Assembly: GCF_003854935.1 (NCBI RefSeq)
Contig: NZ_CP033969.1
Location: forward strand, 3,100,001 to 3,164,000
Origin: Cupriavidus pauculus
GTDB lineage: Bacteria > Pseudomonadota > Gammaproteobacteria > Burkholderiales > Burkholderiaceae
Length of the DNA: 64,000 bases
Direction of reading: 5' to 3'
The notes beneath the pieces are model-generated. The model was not told the DNA's origin and ran no database searches. It saw only the letters and a list, made by a program, of their open reading frames with translations. Position 1 is the first letter of the stretch; each line of letters starts with the position of its first letter. This document shows positions 18,621-27,968 of the stretch, in pieces. Made by a program: the position numbers and the translations under genes.

Positions 18621-20180
18621 ATGGCCAATCGCGAAATGTCTTCGTCCTCCCAGAGTGCCGCCCAGGGTCAAGCCGACGCCGTGGTGCTGGATGCACCGGC
18701 CCAGAGCGTCTATGAGTCGCTCTGCGCCAAGATCAACCTGACGCCGGTCACCAGCACCCGGCCGGTCGAGTCCTTCCAGAGTGCCGATGCCCTGGCGGAA
18801 TCGTCGCTCGACGAGCGCGTAACCCAGGCGATGAGCGTGTTCCTGAAAATGATCCAGGATTCGTCGCAACAGGTGGACCGCCTCGACAAGAGCCTGCTGG
18901 ACTTCCACATCGCGCACCTGGACGACCAGATCAGCCGCCAGCTCGATGCGATCATGCACCATGAGACGTTCCAGGAAATCGAGTCGGCGTGGCGCGGCCT
19001 GAAGTTCCTGGTGGACCGCACGGACTTCCGCAAGAACGTGAAGATCGAGGTGCTCGATGTTTCGAAGGAAGCCCTGCGCCAGGACTTCGACGACACGCCC
19101 GAGGTCATTCAGAGCGGGCTGTACCTCCACACCTATATCCAGGAGTACGACACCCCCGGCGGGGAGCCGATCGGCTCCATCATCTCGAACTACGCGTTCG
19201 ACCGCAGCCCGCAGGACATCGCCCTGCTGCGCAATATCTCGAAGGTCTCGGCCGCCGCCCACATGCCGTTCGTCGGCTCCGTATCGCCGAAGTTCTTCGG
19301 CAAGGATTCGATGGAGGAAGTGGCCAGCATCCGGGATATCGGCAACTACTTCGACCGGGCCGAATACCTGAAGTGGAAGAGCTTCCGTGACTCGGACGAT
19401 GCCCGCTATATCGGACTGACGCTGCCCCGCTTCCTGGCGCGGCTGCCGTATGGCCCCGAGACCGTGCCGGTGCGAGCGTTCAACTACACCGAGGCGGTGA
19501 AGGGGCCGGACCACACGCGCTATCTGTGGGCCAACGCATCGTTCGCCTTTGCCGCGAACATGGTGCGTAGTTTCATCAAGAACGGCTGGTGCGTCCAAAT
19601 TCGCGGCCCGCAAGCCGGCGGCCTGGTCGAGGACCTGCCGATTCACCTCTACGACCTGGGGACGGGTAACCAGGCCAAGATTCCGACCGAGGTGCTGATA
19701 CCGGAAACGCGCGAGTTCGAGTTCGCCAATCTCGGCTTCATCCCGCTGTCGTACTACAAGAATCACGATTTTGCGTGCTTCTTCTCGGCTCACTCGGCCC
19801 AGAAGCCGGCGCTGTACGACACCAGCGAAGCCACGGCCAACAGCCGCGTGAATGCGCGTCTGCCGTACATCTTCCTGCTGTCGCGCATCGCGCATTACCT
19901 GAAGTTGATCCAGCGCGAGAACATCGGTACGACGAAGGACCGCCGCGTGCTGGAGCTGGAGCTGAACACCTGGATCAAGACGCTGGTGACCGAGATGACC
20001 GATCCCGGCGACGAACTCCAGGCTTCGCACCCACTGCGCGAGGCGAAGGTGATCGTCGAGGACATCGACGACAACCCGGGCTTCTTCCGCGTCAAGCTCT
20101 TCATCGTGCCGCACTTCCAGATCGAAGGGATGGACATCAACCTGTCGCTGGTATCCCAGATGCCCAAGGCCAAGAACTAG
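18621..20180 (+). CDS. tssC: T6SS contractile sheath large subunit TssC (VipB)
   Basis: The 519-residue product has the conserved TssC segments: ESAWRGLKFLVDRTDFRKN, the PFVGSVSPKFFG loop and the C-terminal VIVEDIDDNPGFFRVKLFI strand that joins the sheath handshake, ending in LSLVSQMPK. It forms the sheath with TssB. A strong 13-bp hairpin without a T-run follows the stop, before tssK. Confidence 0.97.
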   Translation: MANREMSSSSQSAAQGQADAVVLDAPAQSVYESLCAKINLTPVTSTRPVESFQSADALAESSLDERVTQAMSVFLKMIQDSSQQVDRLDKSLLDFHIAHLDDQISRQLDAIMHHETFQEIESAWRGLKFLVDRTDFRKNVKIEVLDVSKEALRQDFDDTPEVIQSGLYLHTYIQEYDTPGGEPIGSIISNYAFDRSPQDIALLRNISKVSAAAHMPFVGSVSPKFFGKDSMEEVASIRDIGNYFDRAEYLKWKSFRDSDDARYIGLTLPRFLARLPYGPETVPVRAFNYTEAVKGPDHTRYLWANASFAFAANMVRSFIKNGWCVQIRGPQAGGLVEDLPIHLYDLGTGNQAKIPTEVLIPETREFEFANLGFIPLSYYKNHDFACFFSAHSAQKPALYDTSEATANSRVNARLPYIFLLSRIAHYLKLIQRENIGTTKDRRVLELELNTWIKTLVTEMTDPGDELQASHPLREAKVIVEDIDDNPGFFRVKLFIVPHFQIEGMDINLSLVSQMPKAKN

Positions 20181-20196
20181 GCGGCGCCGGTTCATC

Positions 20197-20231
20197 GGCA
20201 CCGCGCGGGTGAGAATGCCCCGCGCGGTGCC
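20197..20231 (+). other. Strong hairpin between tssC and tssK
   Basis: A perfect 13-bp stem (GGCACCGCGCGGG 20197-20209 with CCCGCGCGGTGCC 20219-20231) and a 9-base loop lie 16 bp after the tssC stop. It is followed by CCCTCCTTG, not a T-run, so it is not a classic intrinsic terminator. It could slow 3' decay of the tssBC message or partly reduce transcription into tssK. Confidence 0.65.
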
Positions 20232-20284
20232 CCCTCCTTGCGTTCGCCATGACTTCGCGCGTTTCGGCGCGGCTTTGGATCACC

Positions 20285-21631
20285 ATGAAGATATCGAGAC
20301 CGCTGTGGGCACAGGGCATTTTCATGACCCCGCAGCACTTCCAGCAACAGGCCCTTTGGGAACGCCACGCCGACGAGCTTGGCGCCCGCATTGCTTGCCC
20401 CGATCCCTGGGGCGTGGTGCGTGTGGTGCCCGATACGCAGGCGCTGTCGATCCATCGTCTCGTCCTTGCCGCGGTGACGGCGCGGCTGCCCGACGGCACC
20501 CTGGTCGATACGGAAACGGCCGACTGGACGCCGGCGGCGCGCGATCTTGGCGATGTGCCGGCCCACCTGGACAGCGTGACGGTGCTGATCGGGCTGCCGC
20601 TGATGGACGCGCAGGGCGGCAACTGCATCGAGGCCGGCGAACGCCCCGCGCGGCCCCGCCGATTCGTACGCGAGTACCTTGCCGTGGCCGATCTGCATGG
20701 CGAGGGCAACGAGGAAATCAGCGTCGAGCGCCACGCGCTGTCGCTGCTTTTTGATTTCGAGGCACACAGCGATTATGTTACCTGCCCGATTCTTCGACTG
20801 GTCCGCACACCGCAGCATCGCTTTGAGCTCGACGCGACGTTCGTGCCGCCCTGTCTCTTCCTGTCAGCCAGCGATCGCCTTACCGAGCGCATGCAGCGCC
20901 TGGCCGAAATCCTATCCGCGAAAAGCCGCGGCCTGGCGGTACGCCGGCGCGAACGCTCGGATCAGATCGCAGACTTCGCCGTGGCCGACGTCGCCCTGTT
21001 CTGGCTCCTGCACAGCGTCAACAGCCACTGGCCCGAACTGGCGCGGCTGTGCGCAGCGCCCCAGCAGCCTCCGGAGCGCCTTTATCACGTGCTGGCCCGC
21101 CTGGCCGGTGCGCTGCTTACATTTTCTACGACAGAAACGCTGCAAGCCATCCCGGCCTACGCTCACCACACTCCGGAACCCGTCTTTGCCGAACTTGAGT
21201 CGCTGGTCCGGACACTGCTCGACACGGTGATCCCGTCCCGCGTGGTGCCTGTTGCGCTGGAGCAGGCGCGGCCGACCATCTGGGTCGGCACGATCCAGGA
21301 CGAACGGCTTGTCGAAGGCGCCGAGTATTACCTCTCCGTCCAGTCCGGCTTGCCCGCGCACGCGTTGCTGGAGCAATTGCCACGGCTGTGCAAGGCCGGT
21401 GCACCTGACGAGGTGGAACAGATTGTCAATTCGGCGCTGCCGGGCATCCCGCTGCGCACCTTGTCCCGCTTGCCCGCCGCCATCCCGGTTCGCCTGGAGA
21501 ACCAGTACTTCGCGCTGGACGGCTCCCATCCTGCCTTCCGACGGATGCTCGACGCGCGGGCCTGCCAGTTCTATGTGCCGGCATCGATCCCGGACGTCTC
21601 GCTCGAACTCTTCGCCGTGTTGCCCGCATGA
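20285..21631 (+). CDS. tssK: T6SS baseplate-membrane linker TssK
   Basis: The product has about 448 residues. ATG 20285 yields the canonical TssK start MKISRPLWAQGIFMTPQHFQ; the in-frame ATG at 20249 would add 12 atypical residues. TssK trimers connect the TssFG wedges to the TssLM membrane complex. The tssK stop overlaps the tssL ATG (ATGA), indicating coupled translation. Confidence 0.95.
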   Translation: MKISRPLWAQGIFMTPQHFQQQALWERHADELGARIACPDPWGVVRVVPDTQALSIHRLVLAAVTARLPDGTLVDTETADWTPAARDLGDVPAHLDSVTVLIGLPLMDAQGGNCIEAGERPARPRRFVREYLAVADLHGEGNEEISVERHALSLLFDFEAHSDYVTCPILRLVRTPQHRFELDATFVPPCLFLSASDRLTERMQRLAEILSAKSRGLAVRRRERSDQIADFAVADVALFWLLHSVNSHWPELARLCAAPQQPPERLYHVLARLAGALLTFSTTETLQAIPAYAHHTPEPVFAELESLVRTLLDTVIPSRVVPVALEQARPTIWVGTIQDERLVEGAEYYLSVQSGLPAHALLEQLPRLCKAGAPDEVEQIVNSALPGIPLRTLSRLPAAIPVRLENQYFALDGSHPAFRRMLDARACQFYVPASIPDVSLELFAVLPA

Positions 21632-22278
21632 CCACCCTTGCCCCGACCTGCCCGCTGGCGCTACGCGATACCGCGCTGACCGTCACCGAATTGAACGATG
21701 CCGCCAGACCGGCTGACACCTTCGAATCGTTTCGCGCGACCTGCCTGACGCACGTCAACCGGCTGCGCGAGGAGTTGACCGCAGCCGGCCACCCACCGCC
21801 AGTCGTCCAGGACGCAATCTATGCACAATGCGCGTTGTTCGACGAAGTGGCGCTGCGCAATCTGGACGAGCCCCACCGTAGCGCGTGGGAACGCGAGCCG
21901 CTGCAGGTCAAGGAGTTCCAGAGCCATAACGCCGGCGAGGAGTTGATCGCGCGCATGGAGCGACGGCTCACCGAGCCTGAATCGGTCGTGCCGCTGCTGA
22001 TGGTCTTCCACACCGTCCTGGGACTTGGCTTCCAGGGCAAGTTCGCGCTCGAAGGCGCCGGCGCCCGCGAGGCGCTGATGCGCGCCATCGACGAACGTCT
22101 GGTGCGGGCGGGCGTTCGCTGGGACGAAGGGCCCATTATCGTCACCGCCGGCAAGACGCGCGGCGTTCGCCACATGCCCCCCATCGCTTGGGTGGGCTTG
22201 GCCGTGGCCGGCGCGGGGGCCGTCTATTTTCTGCTGGATCGATGGCTGACAGCTTCGATCGCGCAACTGGCCGGCTGA
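21628..22278 (+). CDS. tssL: T6SS inner-membrane protein TssL (DotU)
   Basis: The 216-residue product matches the short TssL form. It has an N-terminal helical cytoplasmic domain with FDEVALRNLDEPHRSAWERE and MVFHTVLGLGFQGKFALEG, and one C-terminal membrane helix (~187-208: AWVGLAVAGAGAVYFLLDRW). It lacks its own peptidoglycan-binding domain, which the next gene may supply. It overlaps tssK by four bases and is followed 7 bp later by the OmpA-fused protein. Confidence 0.95.
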   Translation: MTTLAPTCPLALRDTALTVTELNDAARPADTFESFRATCLTHVNRLREELTAAGHPPPVVQDAIYAQCALFDEVALRNLDEPHRSAWEREPLQVKEFQSHNAGEELIARMERRLTEPESVVPLLMVFHTVLGLGFQGKFALEGAGAREALMRAIDERLVRAGVRWDEGPIIVTAGKTRGVRHMPPIAWVGLAVAGAGAVYFLLDRWLTASIAQLAG

Positions 22279-22285
22279 GGCATTC

Positions 22286-24001
22286 GTGACCGGCTACCCC
22301 TACCGCACGCAGTTTGGCTGGATAGCGACGCTCGCGCTGGCCTGGCTGGCGCTGAGTTCGCCATGGAGCACCGCCTGGAACTTGATGATCGCTGGCGTGA
22401 CGGTGACGCTCGCCATCGCAGCCATCGCCCTCGCCACTCGGCGCCAGCGCGCGCGCCGTCGTGCCGCGCAGGCCGTGCTGAGCGCGATCGACGCCTCGCT
22501 GGAGACGCTGCCTGGCGATATCCGCCGCAACACGCCGCTTGTGCTCACCGCCGGCATGACGCGCGATGTTCAGTCGTCTGTCTTCGGCAACGCACTCGTG
22601 AAGATCACCGACGCCGCGATCTGGGTGCGCGTGGACGATCCGAGTCGGCTGCCGCACATCGCCGATGCCTTGAAACGCTGGCGCAATGGGCAGGGGCCCG
22701 ATGCCATGGCCTGCCTGGTCGCAGCCGACGCGGCGCGCGATGCCTCCACGCTGACGGTGTCGCTGCGTAACTGGCGGGCGTCGGTCGGCGCCGCCAGCCG
22801 CGCGCTCGGGTACTCCCTGCCGGTGTGCGTAGCCGTCTACGCCGAGGAAGCTAACGGCCCGCCGGACGATTCCCCCTGGTTCGGCTTCTCGGGCGATGTA
22901 CCTGTCGACGGCGGTATCGCCGAGACGCTGGCGATCCGGCTATCCCAGTACGCTGGCATCAGCGTGCCCGCCGATCGGCCGCGACGCATGCACCGCGCGG
23001 CGCGACTCGATGCACTGGTGCGTTGGGCCGATACGGTCCTGACGCCGACGTTGCGGCATGACGATCCGCACCGAGCGAACGCCAGCCGACCGCTGCCGCT
23101 TGCGGCGTTCGGGGTGACGGCAATCGCGGGCGCCCCGGCGCCGGACGCGGACTATGCGCGGTACATCGCCAGCATCACCGGCCTGACACCGGCTACCCGT
23201 GAAGGCCGGCGCCCGCCCTATCCCCTGCCCGACCCGCTGCTCCGGGGTCTCGCCCTGCAACCGGTGCAGCGCGTGTTGCCCCACGCGCTGGCCCACGGTT
23301 TCGTCTGGCTGACCCTGGCGTTCTGCGCCGCCGCCGCAGCTTCCGCGTGGCACAACCAGGACTTGGTGGCGCGTGTGACCGGCGACATGGCGCGTTTTCA
23401 AGCTCTGGACCCCGCCAACGATGCGGCGCGCCGCGATGCCCTGCTGGCACTCAAGCGCGACCGGGACGAGCTGGAGCGCTATCAACGCAACGGCGTGCCG
23501 CCCCGGCTCGGGCTGGGCTTCTACCGGGGCAAAGCGCTGCGCGAGCCGGTGGATGGCCTGATCGCCTCCTACCAGCCGCCCGCGCCGCCACCACCCACGG
23601 TCGAACTGGACAGCCTGTCGCTGTTCCGCAGTGGCAGTGCGGTGCTTGAACCAGGGTCCAACCGCGTGCTGATCGCCGCTCTCGACATGATCAAGGCCCA
23701 CCCGGACAAGCGCGTGCTGGTAGCCGGACACACCGACTCGACGGGACACGCCGCCACCAACCTGAAGCTTTCCGAGGCGCGCGCCACGTCGGTACGCGAC
23801 TGGCTGGCCGATGCGGCCGGACTGCCCGTCACGCACTTCGCGATCCAGGGCTATGGCGACACCCGCCCGAAAGCTTCGAACACTACCGACGCCGGGCGCG
23901 CCGTCAATCGCCGCGTCGAGATCACGCTTGTCCCAGATTGCCGCGACACAGGTCGCGGTGCTCAGGCAACCTCGGGCCATCCGGCCTGTTCATTCCAGTG
24001 A
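22286..24001 (+). CDS. TssM-N-terminus-like membrane protein fused to an OmpA domain
   Basis: The 571-residue product starts at GTG 22286, with GAGG just upstream. Topology mirrors the first third of TssM: two N-terminal helices, a cytoplasmic domain with a degenerate nucleotide-fold pattern (PLVLTAGMTRDV, then DAMACLVAAD and LPVCVAVYAEE) and a third helix at ~335-358. Where TssM continues into its large periplasmic part, this protein has an OmpA/MotB peptidoglycan-binding domain (~450-550: HTDSTGHAATNLKLSEARA). It probably anchors the T6SS membrane complex to the cell wall. The OmpA domain is clear; the TssM-like reading is my own comparison. Confidence 0.88.
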   Translation: MTGYPYRTQFGWIATLALAWLALSSPWSTAWNLMIAGVTVTLAIAAIALATRRQRARRRAAQAVLSAIDASLETLPGDIRRNTPLVLTAGMTRDVQSSVFGNALVKITDAAIWVRVDDPSRLPHIADALKRWRNGQGPDAMACLVAADAARDASTLTVSLRNWRASVGAASRALGYSLPVCVAVYAEEANGPPDDSPWFGFSGDVPVDGGIAETLAIRLSQYAGISVPADRPRRMHRAARLDALVRWADTVLTPTLRHDDPHRANASRPLPLAAFGVTAIAGAPAPDADYARYIASITGLTPATREGRRPPYPLPDPLLRGLALQPVQRVLPHALAHGFVWLTLAFCAAAAASAWHNQDLVARVTGDMARFQALDPANDAARRDALLALKRDRDELERYQRNGVPPRLGLGFYRGKALREPVDGLIASYQPPAPPPPTVELDSLSLFRSGSAVLEPGSNRVLIAALDMIKAHPDKRVLVAGHTDSTGHAATNLKLSEARATSVRDWLADAAGLPVTHFAIQGYGDTRPKASNTTDAGRAVNRRVEITLVPDCRDTGRGAQATSGHPACSFQ

Positions 24002-24014
24002 AAGGAGTTAGTCC

Positions 24015-24500
24015 ATGGCAATTCCCGCATACATGTGGATCAAGGACGATGGCGGTGCCGACATCAAGGGTTCGGTCACCGTTTCGGGCCGCGAAGGCAG
24101 CGTCGAGGTCGTGGCGTTCGACCATGCCGTCAATATTCCGACAGACTCGAACACCGGCAAGCTGACCGGCACCCGGGTGCACAAGCCGATCACCTTTACC
24201 AAGGAGACCGATGCCTCGACGCCCTATCTGTACAAGGCGGTCACCAGCGGCCAGACGCTGAAATCGATCGAGATCAAGTGGTACAAGATCGACGACGCCG
24301 GCAAGGAGAAGGAGTACTTCAACACCAAGCTGGACAACGTGAAGGTGGTCGGCGTCACGCCGAAGATGCTGGACATCAAGAATCCGGCGTACGAGAAGCA
24401 CAACCACCTGGAAGAAGTCGAGCTGCGCTACGAGAAGATCACGTGGTCGTACAAGGACGGCAACATCATCCACGCCGATAGCTGGAACGAGCGCTCGTAA
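24015..24500 (+). CDS. hcp: T6SS tube protein Hcp (TssD)
   Basis: The 161-residue product has the standard Hcp pattern: MAIPAYMWIKDDGGADIKGS, KPITFTKETDASTPYLYKAV, and the C-terminal strand YEKITWSYKDGNIIHADSW. Hcp hexamers stack to form the expelled tube. A strong ribosome site (AAAGGAG, 7 bases before the ATG) fits the high demand for this protein. A GC-rich hairpin follows the gene. Confidence 0.97.
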   Translation: MAIPAYMWIKDDGGADIKGSVTVSGREGSVEVVAFDHAVNIPTDSNTGKLTGTRVHKPITFTKETDASTPYLYKAVTSGQTLKSIEIKWYKIDDAGKEKEYFNTKLDNVKVVGVTPKMLDIKNPAYEKHNHLEEVELRYEKITWSYKDGNIIHADSWNERS

Positions 24501-24540
24501 CCCTTGCCTGGCCGCCGCCCTGCGCCGGCCCCCCACTCGC

Positions 24541-24564
24541 CGCGGCCGGGACACCCCGGCCGCG
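24541..24564 (+). other. Hairpin between hcp and clpV
   Basis: A perfect 10-bp stem (CGCGGCCGGG 24541-24550 with CCCGGCCGCG 24555-24564) and a 4-base loop lie about 40 bp after the hcp stop, followed by CGCTTCTGAT. The T-run is weak. As with the tssC-tssK hairpin, it may protect the 3' end of an abundant transcript or partly terminate it. Confidence 0.55.
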
Positions 24565-24602
24565 CGCTTCTGATACGCCTGGTTGCTCCAACTCAAATCG
24601 CC

Positions 24603-27332
24603 ATGACCGCCCGAGACTATTCGCCGTACCTGCGACGCCTGAACAACCATTGCGCCCGCGCGCTGACTGACGCGGCCGGGCTATGCGAGACACGCGCGCA
24701 CCGGGATATCGAAGTCGAACACTGGCTGATCAAGCTGCTGGAACTCGGGGACGGCGACATCCTGGCCATCCTGCGACGCTATGAGCTTGACGTCGATGGC
24801 ATCTGGAACGCGCTGCTGGGCAGCATCGACCGGCTGCCGCACGCGCTGCGGGGCAAGCCCGGGCTGTCGGCCCGGCTTGGCCAATGGCTGGAGGCCGCGT
24901 GGGTCAAGGCGTCGTTGAGCGATGGCGGCGACGTGATCCGGTCCGCCCATCTGCTGGCGGCGCTGGCCGATACACCCGCCCTGCTCCGCGCGCCCGACGC
25001 CTGGCCACTGCTCAGTATCTCGGCGGCGCAAATCGAGCGGCTGCTGCCGGAGCTGGACAAGATTTCATCCGAAACAAACGACTCGCCGGTCGCGACCCGG
25101 CGCGCATCCCGGAGTCGGCGGAACGCCGCCGGCGCTGCCGCCAGCGACGCCATGAACGCCATCGCCCGTGCGTCAGCTTCGCCAGAGGCTCCGGTCGCTG
25201 GCGACAATGCCGCCCTCGAAAGGTTTACGACCGACATCACCCAAAAGGCTCGCGACGGCCAGATCGACCCGGTTCTCGGCCGCGATGTCGAGATCCGGCA
25301 GATGATCGATATTCTGGCGCGCCGCCGCAAGAACAATCCGATCCTGGTCGGCGAACCGGGCGTGGGCAAGACCGCGCTGGTCGAGGGCCTGGCGCTGAAG
25401 ATCGCCAACGGTGACGTCCCGGCCGTGATCCGCGACGTCAGCGTGCTGACGCTGGACCTCGGGCTGCTGCAGGCCGGCGCCGGCGTCAAGGGCGAGTTCG
25501 AGCAGCGTCTGAAGCATGTGATCGAGGCGGTCCAGCAATCGTCCAAGCCCATCCTGCTGTTCATCGACGAGGCCCACACGCTGATCGGCGCGGGCAACCA
25601 GGCCGGCGGTGCCGATGCCGCCAACCTGCTCAAGCCGGCCCTCGCGCGCGGCGAACTGCGCACGATCGCGGCCACGACATGGTCCGAGTACAAGCAGTAC
25701 TTCGAGCGCGACGCGGCGCTGGAACGGCGCTTCCAGATGGTAAAGGTCGACGAGCCCGACGACGCGAACGCCTGCCTGATGCTGCGCGGGATCAAGGATC
25801 GCTACGCCCAGCATCACAACGTCCACATTACCGATGCCGGGGTCGCGGCGGCGGTCCGGTTGTCTCGGCGATACCTGACCGGCCGTCAGTTGCCCGACAA
25901 GGCTGTCGACCTGCTCGACACGGCGGCAGCCCGTGTACGCATGAGCCAGGAGGCCAGGCCCATCGCCTTCGAGATGTGCGAGGCAGAACGGGCGGCGCTG
26001 GAAGTCGAACGCCATGCCCTGCAGCAGGACCAGGGAGCCATTGGCGTCCATGACAAGGAACGGCTCGCCAGCATCGAGGATCGGCTTGCCGCCCTTGCCG
26101 CCGAACACCAGCGACTCGAACAGGCTTACGCCGACCAGAAGGATGCCACCGAAACCCTATTGACCCTGCGCAAACGCTGGCAGGCGGCCAACGACGATTC
26201 CATCCGGCGCGACCTGGAACCCGCCATCGCCGCCACGCGCGCCACGTTGTCGGTGCCCGGTCAACCGGGACTGATCCATGCCGAGGTCGACGAAATGGCG
26301 ATCGCGCAGGTCATCGCCGACTGGACCGGCGTGCCGGTGGACAGCCTGCTGTCGAACGAGATCGCAACGTTGCTGGAACTGGAAGCGCGCCTTGCCGATG
26401 TCGTGGTCGGCCAGGATGGCGCGCTGGCGACGCTGGGCCACAGCTTGCGCGCCGCCAAGGCGGGACTGAAGCCAGCCGAGGCGCCGCTGGGCGTGTTCCT
26501 GCTGGTCGGACCGTCGGGCGTGGGCAAGACCGAGACGGCGCGCGCGGTGGCCGACCTGATGTTCGGCGGAGAACGGTCCCTGATCACGATCAACCTGTCC
26601 GAGTACCAGGAGGCGCATACGGTATCGCAGCTCAAGGGGTCCCCGCCGGGCTACGTCGGATACGGACAGGGCGGGATTCTGACGGAAGCGGTGCGGCAGC
26701 GGCCGTACAGCGTCGTCCTGCTCGACGAGGTCGAGAAGGCCCACCGCGACGTGCTCAACCTGTTCTACCAGGTGTTCGACCGCGGCTTCATGCGCGATGG
26801 CGAAGGCCGGGTCATCGATTTCCGCAACACGGTCATCTTCATGACGTCGAATCTGGCCAGCGACGCCATCATGGCCGCCAGCGATGCCCTCGCGGACGCC
26901 TGCGACGAAACCGCCCTCACCTTGCTGCTGGACACCATCCGCCCGAAACTGGCCGCCCACTTCCAGCCGGCGTTGCTGGCACGGTTCCAGACTATCGTCT
27001 ACCGCCCGCTTTCGGCAGCGGCGATGGCAACCATCATGCGCATGAAGCTTGGAAAGCTCGCGACACGAATCCAGCAGCGCTTCGGCGTGCCGCTCAAGTT
27101 CGACGACCCACTGATCGACGCGCTCGTGCAGGCTTGCCTGCAACCAGACTCCGGCGCGCGCAATATCGACAGCCTGCTGGACCAACGCCTGCTGCCGGTG
27201 CTGTCGCGCGAGCTGCTGTCGCGCGTGGGCAGCGGCCAGCTTCCGGCTTCGATCTCGCTGTCGTATGCGGAAGCAGACGGCATCGGCGTGCAGTTCGAAG
27301 ACCACTGCGACGACGCCCGGGAGGCAGACTGA
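24603..27332 (+). CDS. clpV: T6SS sheath-recycling ATPase ClpV (TssH)
   Basis: The product has about 909 residues. ATG 24603 gives the usual N-terminus (MTARDYSPYLRRLNNHCARA); an in-frame TTG at 24504 would read through the hairpin and is rejected. An N-terminal Clp-N domain precedes two AAA+ modules with Walker A motifs GEPGVGKTALVE and GPSGVGKTETAR, and the pore-loop region near GSPPGYVGYGQGG. ClpV disassembles contracted TssBC sheaths. The stop overlaps the tssE start by one base (TGATG). Confidence 0.97.
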   Translation: MTARDYSPYLRRLNNHCARALTDAAGLCETRAHRDIEVEHWLIKLLELGDGDILAILRRYELDVDGIWNALLGSIDRLPHALRGKPGLSARLGQWLEAAWVKASLSDGGDVIRSAHLLAALADTPALLRAPDAWPLLSISAAQIERLLPELDKISSETNDSPVATRRASRSRRNAAGAAASDAMNAIARASASPEAPVAGDNAALERFTTDITQKARDGQIDPVLGRDVEIRQMIDILARRRKNNPILVGEPGVGKTALVEGLALKIANGDVPAVIRDVSVLTLDLGLLQAGAGVKGEFEQRLKHVIEAVQQSSKPILLFIDEAHTLIGAGNQAGGADAANLLKPALARGELRTIAATTWSEYKQYFERDAALERRFQMVKVDEPDDANACLMLRGIKDRYAQHHNVHITDAGVAAAVRLSRRYLTGRQLPDKAVDLLDTAAARVRMSQEARPIAFEMCEAERAALEVERHALQQDQGAIGVHDKERLASIEDRLAALAAEHQRLEQAYADQKDATETLLTLRKRWQAANDDSIRRDLEPAIAATRATLSVPGQPGLIHAEVDEMAIAQVIADWTGVPVDSLLSNEIATLLELEARLADVVVGQDGALATLGHSLRAAKAGLKPAEAPLGVFLLVGPSGVGKTETARAVADLMFGGERSLITINLSEYQEAHTVSQLKGSPPGYVGYGQGGILTEAVRQRPYSVVLLDEVEKAHRDVLNLFYQVFDRGFMRDGEGRVIDFRNTVIFMTSNLASDAIMAASDALADACDETALTLLLDTIRPKLAAHFQPALLARFQTIVYRPLSAAAMATIMRMKLGKLATRIQQRFGVPLKFDDPLIDALVQACLQPDSGARNIDSLLDQRLLPVLSRELLSRVGSGQLPASISLSYAEADGIGVQFEDHCDDAREAD

Positions 27333-27760
27333 TGCGCGGCGGACCCGGTCTCTTCGAAGCCGTCACGGGCTTCTTCGCGAACGGCGTGCCAGTCGACGCG
27401 TTCGACCCCGCCACGCAGACGTTCCTGTCCGTGCAGGACAACATCCAGCGCATCCTCAACAGCCGCCGCGGCAGCCTCGCCCACCTGCCAGACTACGGAC
27501 TCGGCGACCTGTCGCGCATCTACCGCCACCTGCCCGCGTCGGCGCACACGCTGCAACGCGAGATCGAAACCACGCTGCTGCGCTACGAACCGCGCCTGAA
27601 AGCGATCGACATCGCCATCGATGACACCGAGCCCGGCATGCTGCTCAGCTTCACGATGAGCTGCCACCTCCACCGCGCCGGCCTCGTACGATTCGGCACG
27701 CATTTCACCCCGGATGGCAAGACAAGGCTGACGCTGTTACGGGCGGGTCAGGAACCGTAG
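27332..27760 (+). CDS. tssE: T6SS baseplate protein TssE (gp25-like)
   Basis: The 142-residue product shows the gp25/lysozyme-like family pattern: SVQDNIQRILNSRRGSLAHL and PDYGLGDLSRIY near the middle. It is part of the baseplate wedge. It is the last gene of the rightward T6SS operon and completes the set of 13 core components in the cluster. Its downstream terminator is a copy of the tRNA-Pro terminator, 22 bp after the stop. Confidence 0.94.
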   Translation: MRGGPGLFEAVTGFFANGVPVDAFDPATQTFLSVQDNIQRILNSRRGSLAHLPDYGLGDLSRIYRHLPASAHTLQREIETTLLRYEPRLKAIDIAIDDTEPGMLLSFTMSCHLHRAGLVRFGTHFTPDGKTRLTLLRAGQEP

Positions 27761-27781
27761 GCGGGCGACGGACGTCGCCCA

Positions 27782-27831
27782 AAATGAAAAGCCCGCTAGA
27801 CGTTGATCTAGCGGGCTTTATTCTGGTCGGG
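27782..27831. repeat. att-like direct repeat, left copy (partial tRNA-Pro 3' end)
   Basis: This 50-bp sequence is identical to 29772-29821. It contains the tRNA-Pro terminator and the last bases of the tRNA gene, including the encoded CCA. A short tRNA 3' fragment here and the intact tRNA 2 kb away is the pattern left by tRNA-targeted integration. Confidence 0.88.
27788..27819. terminator. Terminator after tssE (duplicated tRNA-Pro terminator)
   Basis: A perfect 13-bp stem AAAGCCCGCTAGA / TCTAGCGGGCTTT with a 6-base loop, A-rich on the left and TTT on the right, should work in both directions. It would end the rightward T6SS operon. Confidence 0.85.
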
Positions 27832-27968
27832 CACGCTCTCGGGCACAGCAGCAGCGCTGCGGCGGCATCGAATACGTTTCAGGCGATCCAGACACCCAGC
27901 CACGGCACCAAGCGTGGCCTACTGGGAGGGCGGACTAAGCCGACCGGCGTCAGATCCACCGGCATGCG

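Noticed and set aside
18378-20201. 607-codon - strand frame opposite tssC
   Set aside because: The opposite strand encodes full-length TssC. No ribosome site or motif supports the antisense frame.
24504-24602. TTG start extending ClpV by 33 residues
   Set aside because: The extension reads through a GC-rich hairpin and has no ClpV similarity. ATG 24603 gives the canonical N-terminus.
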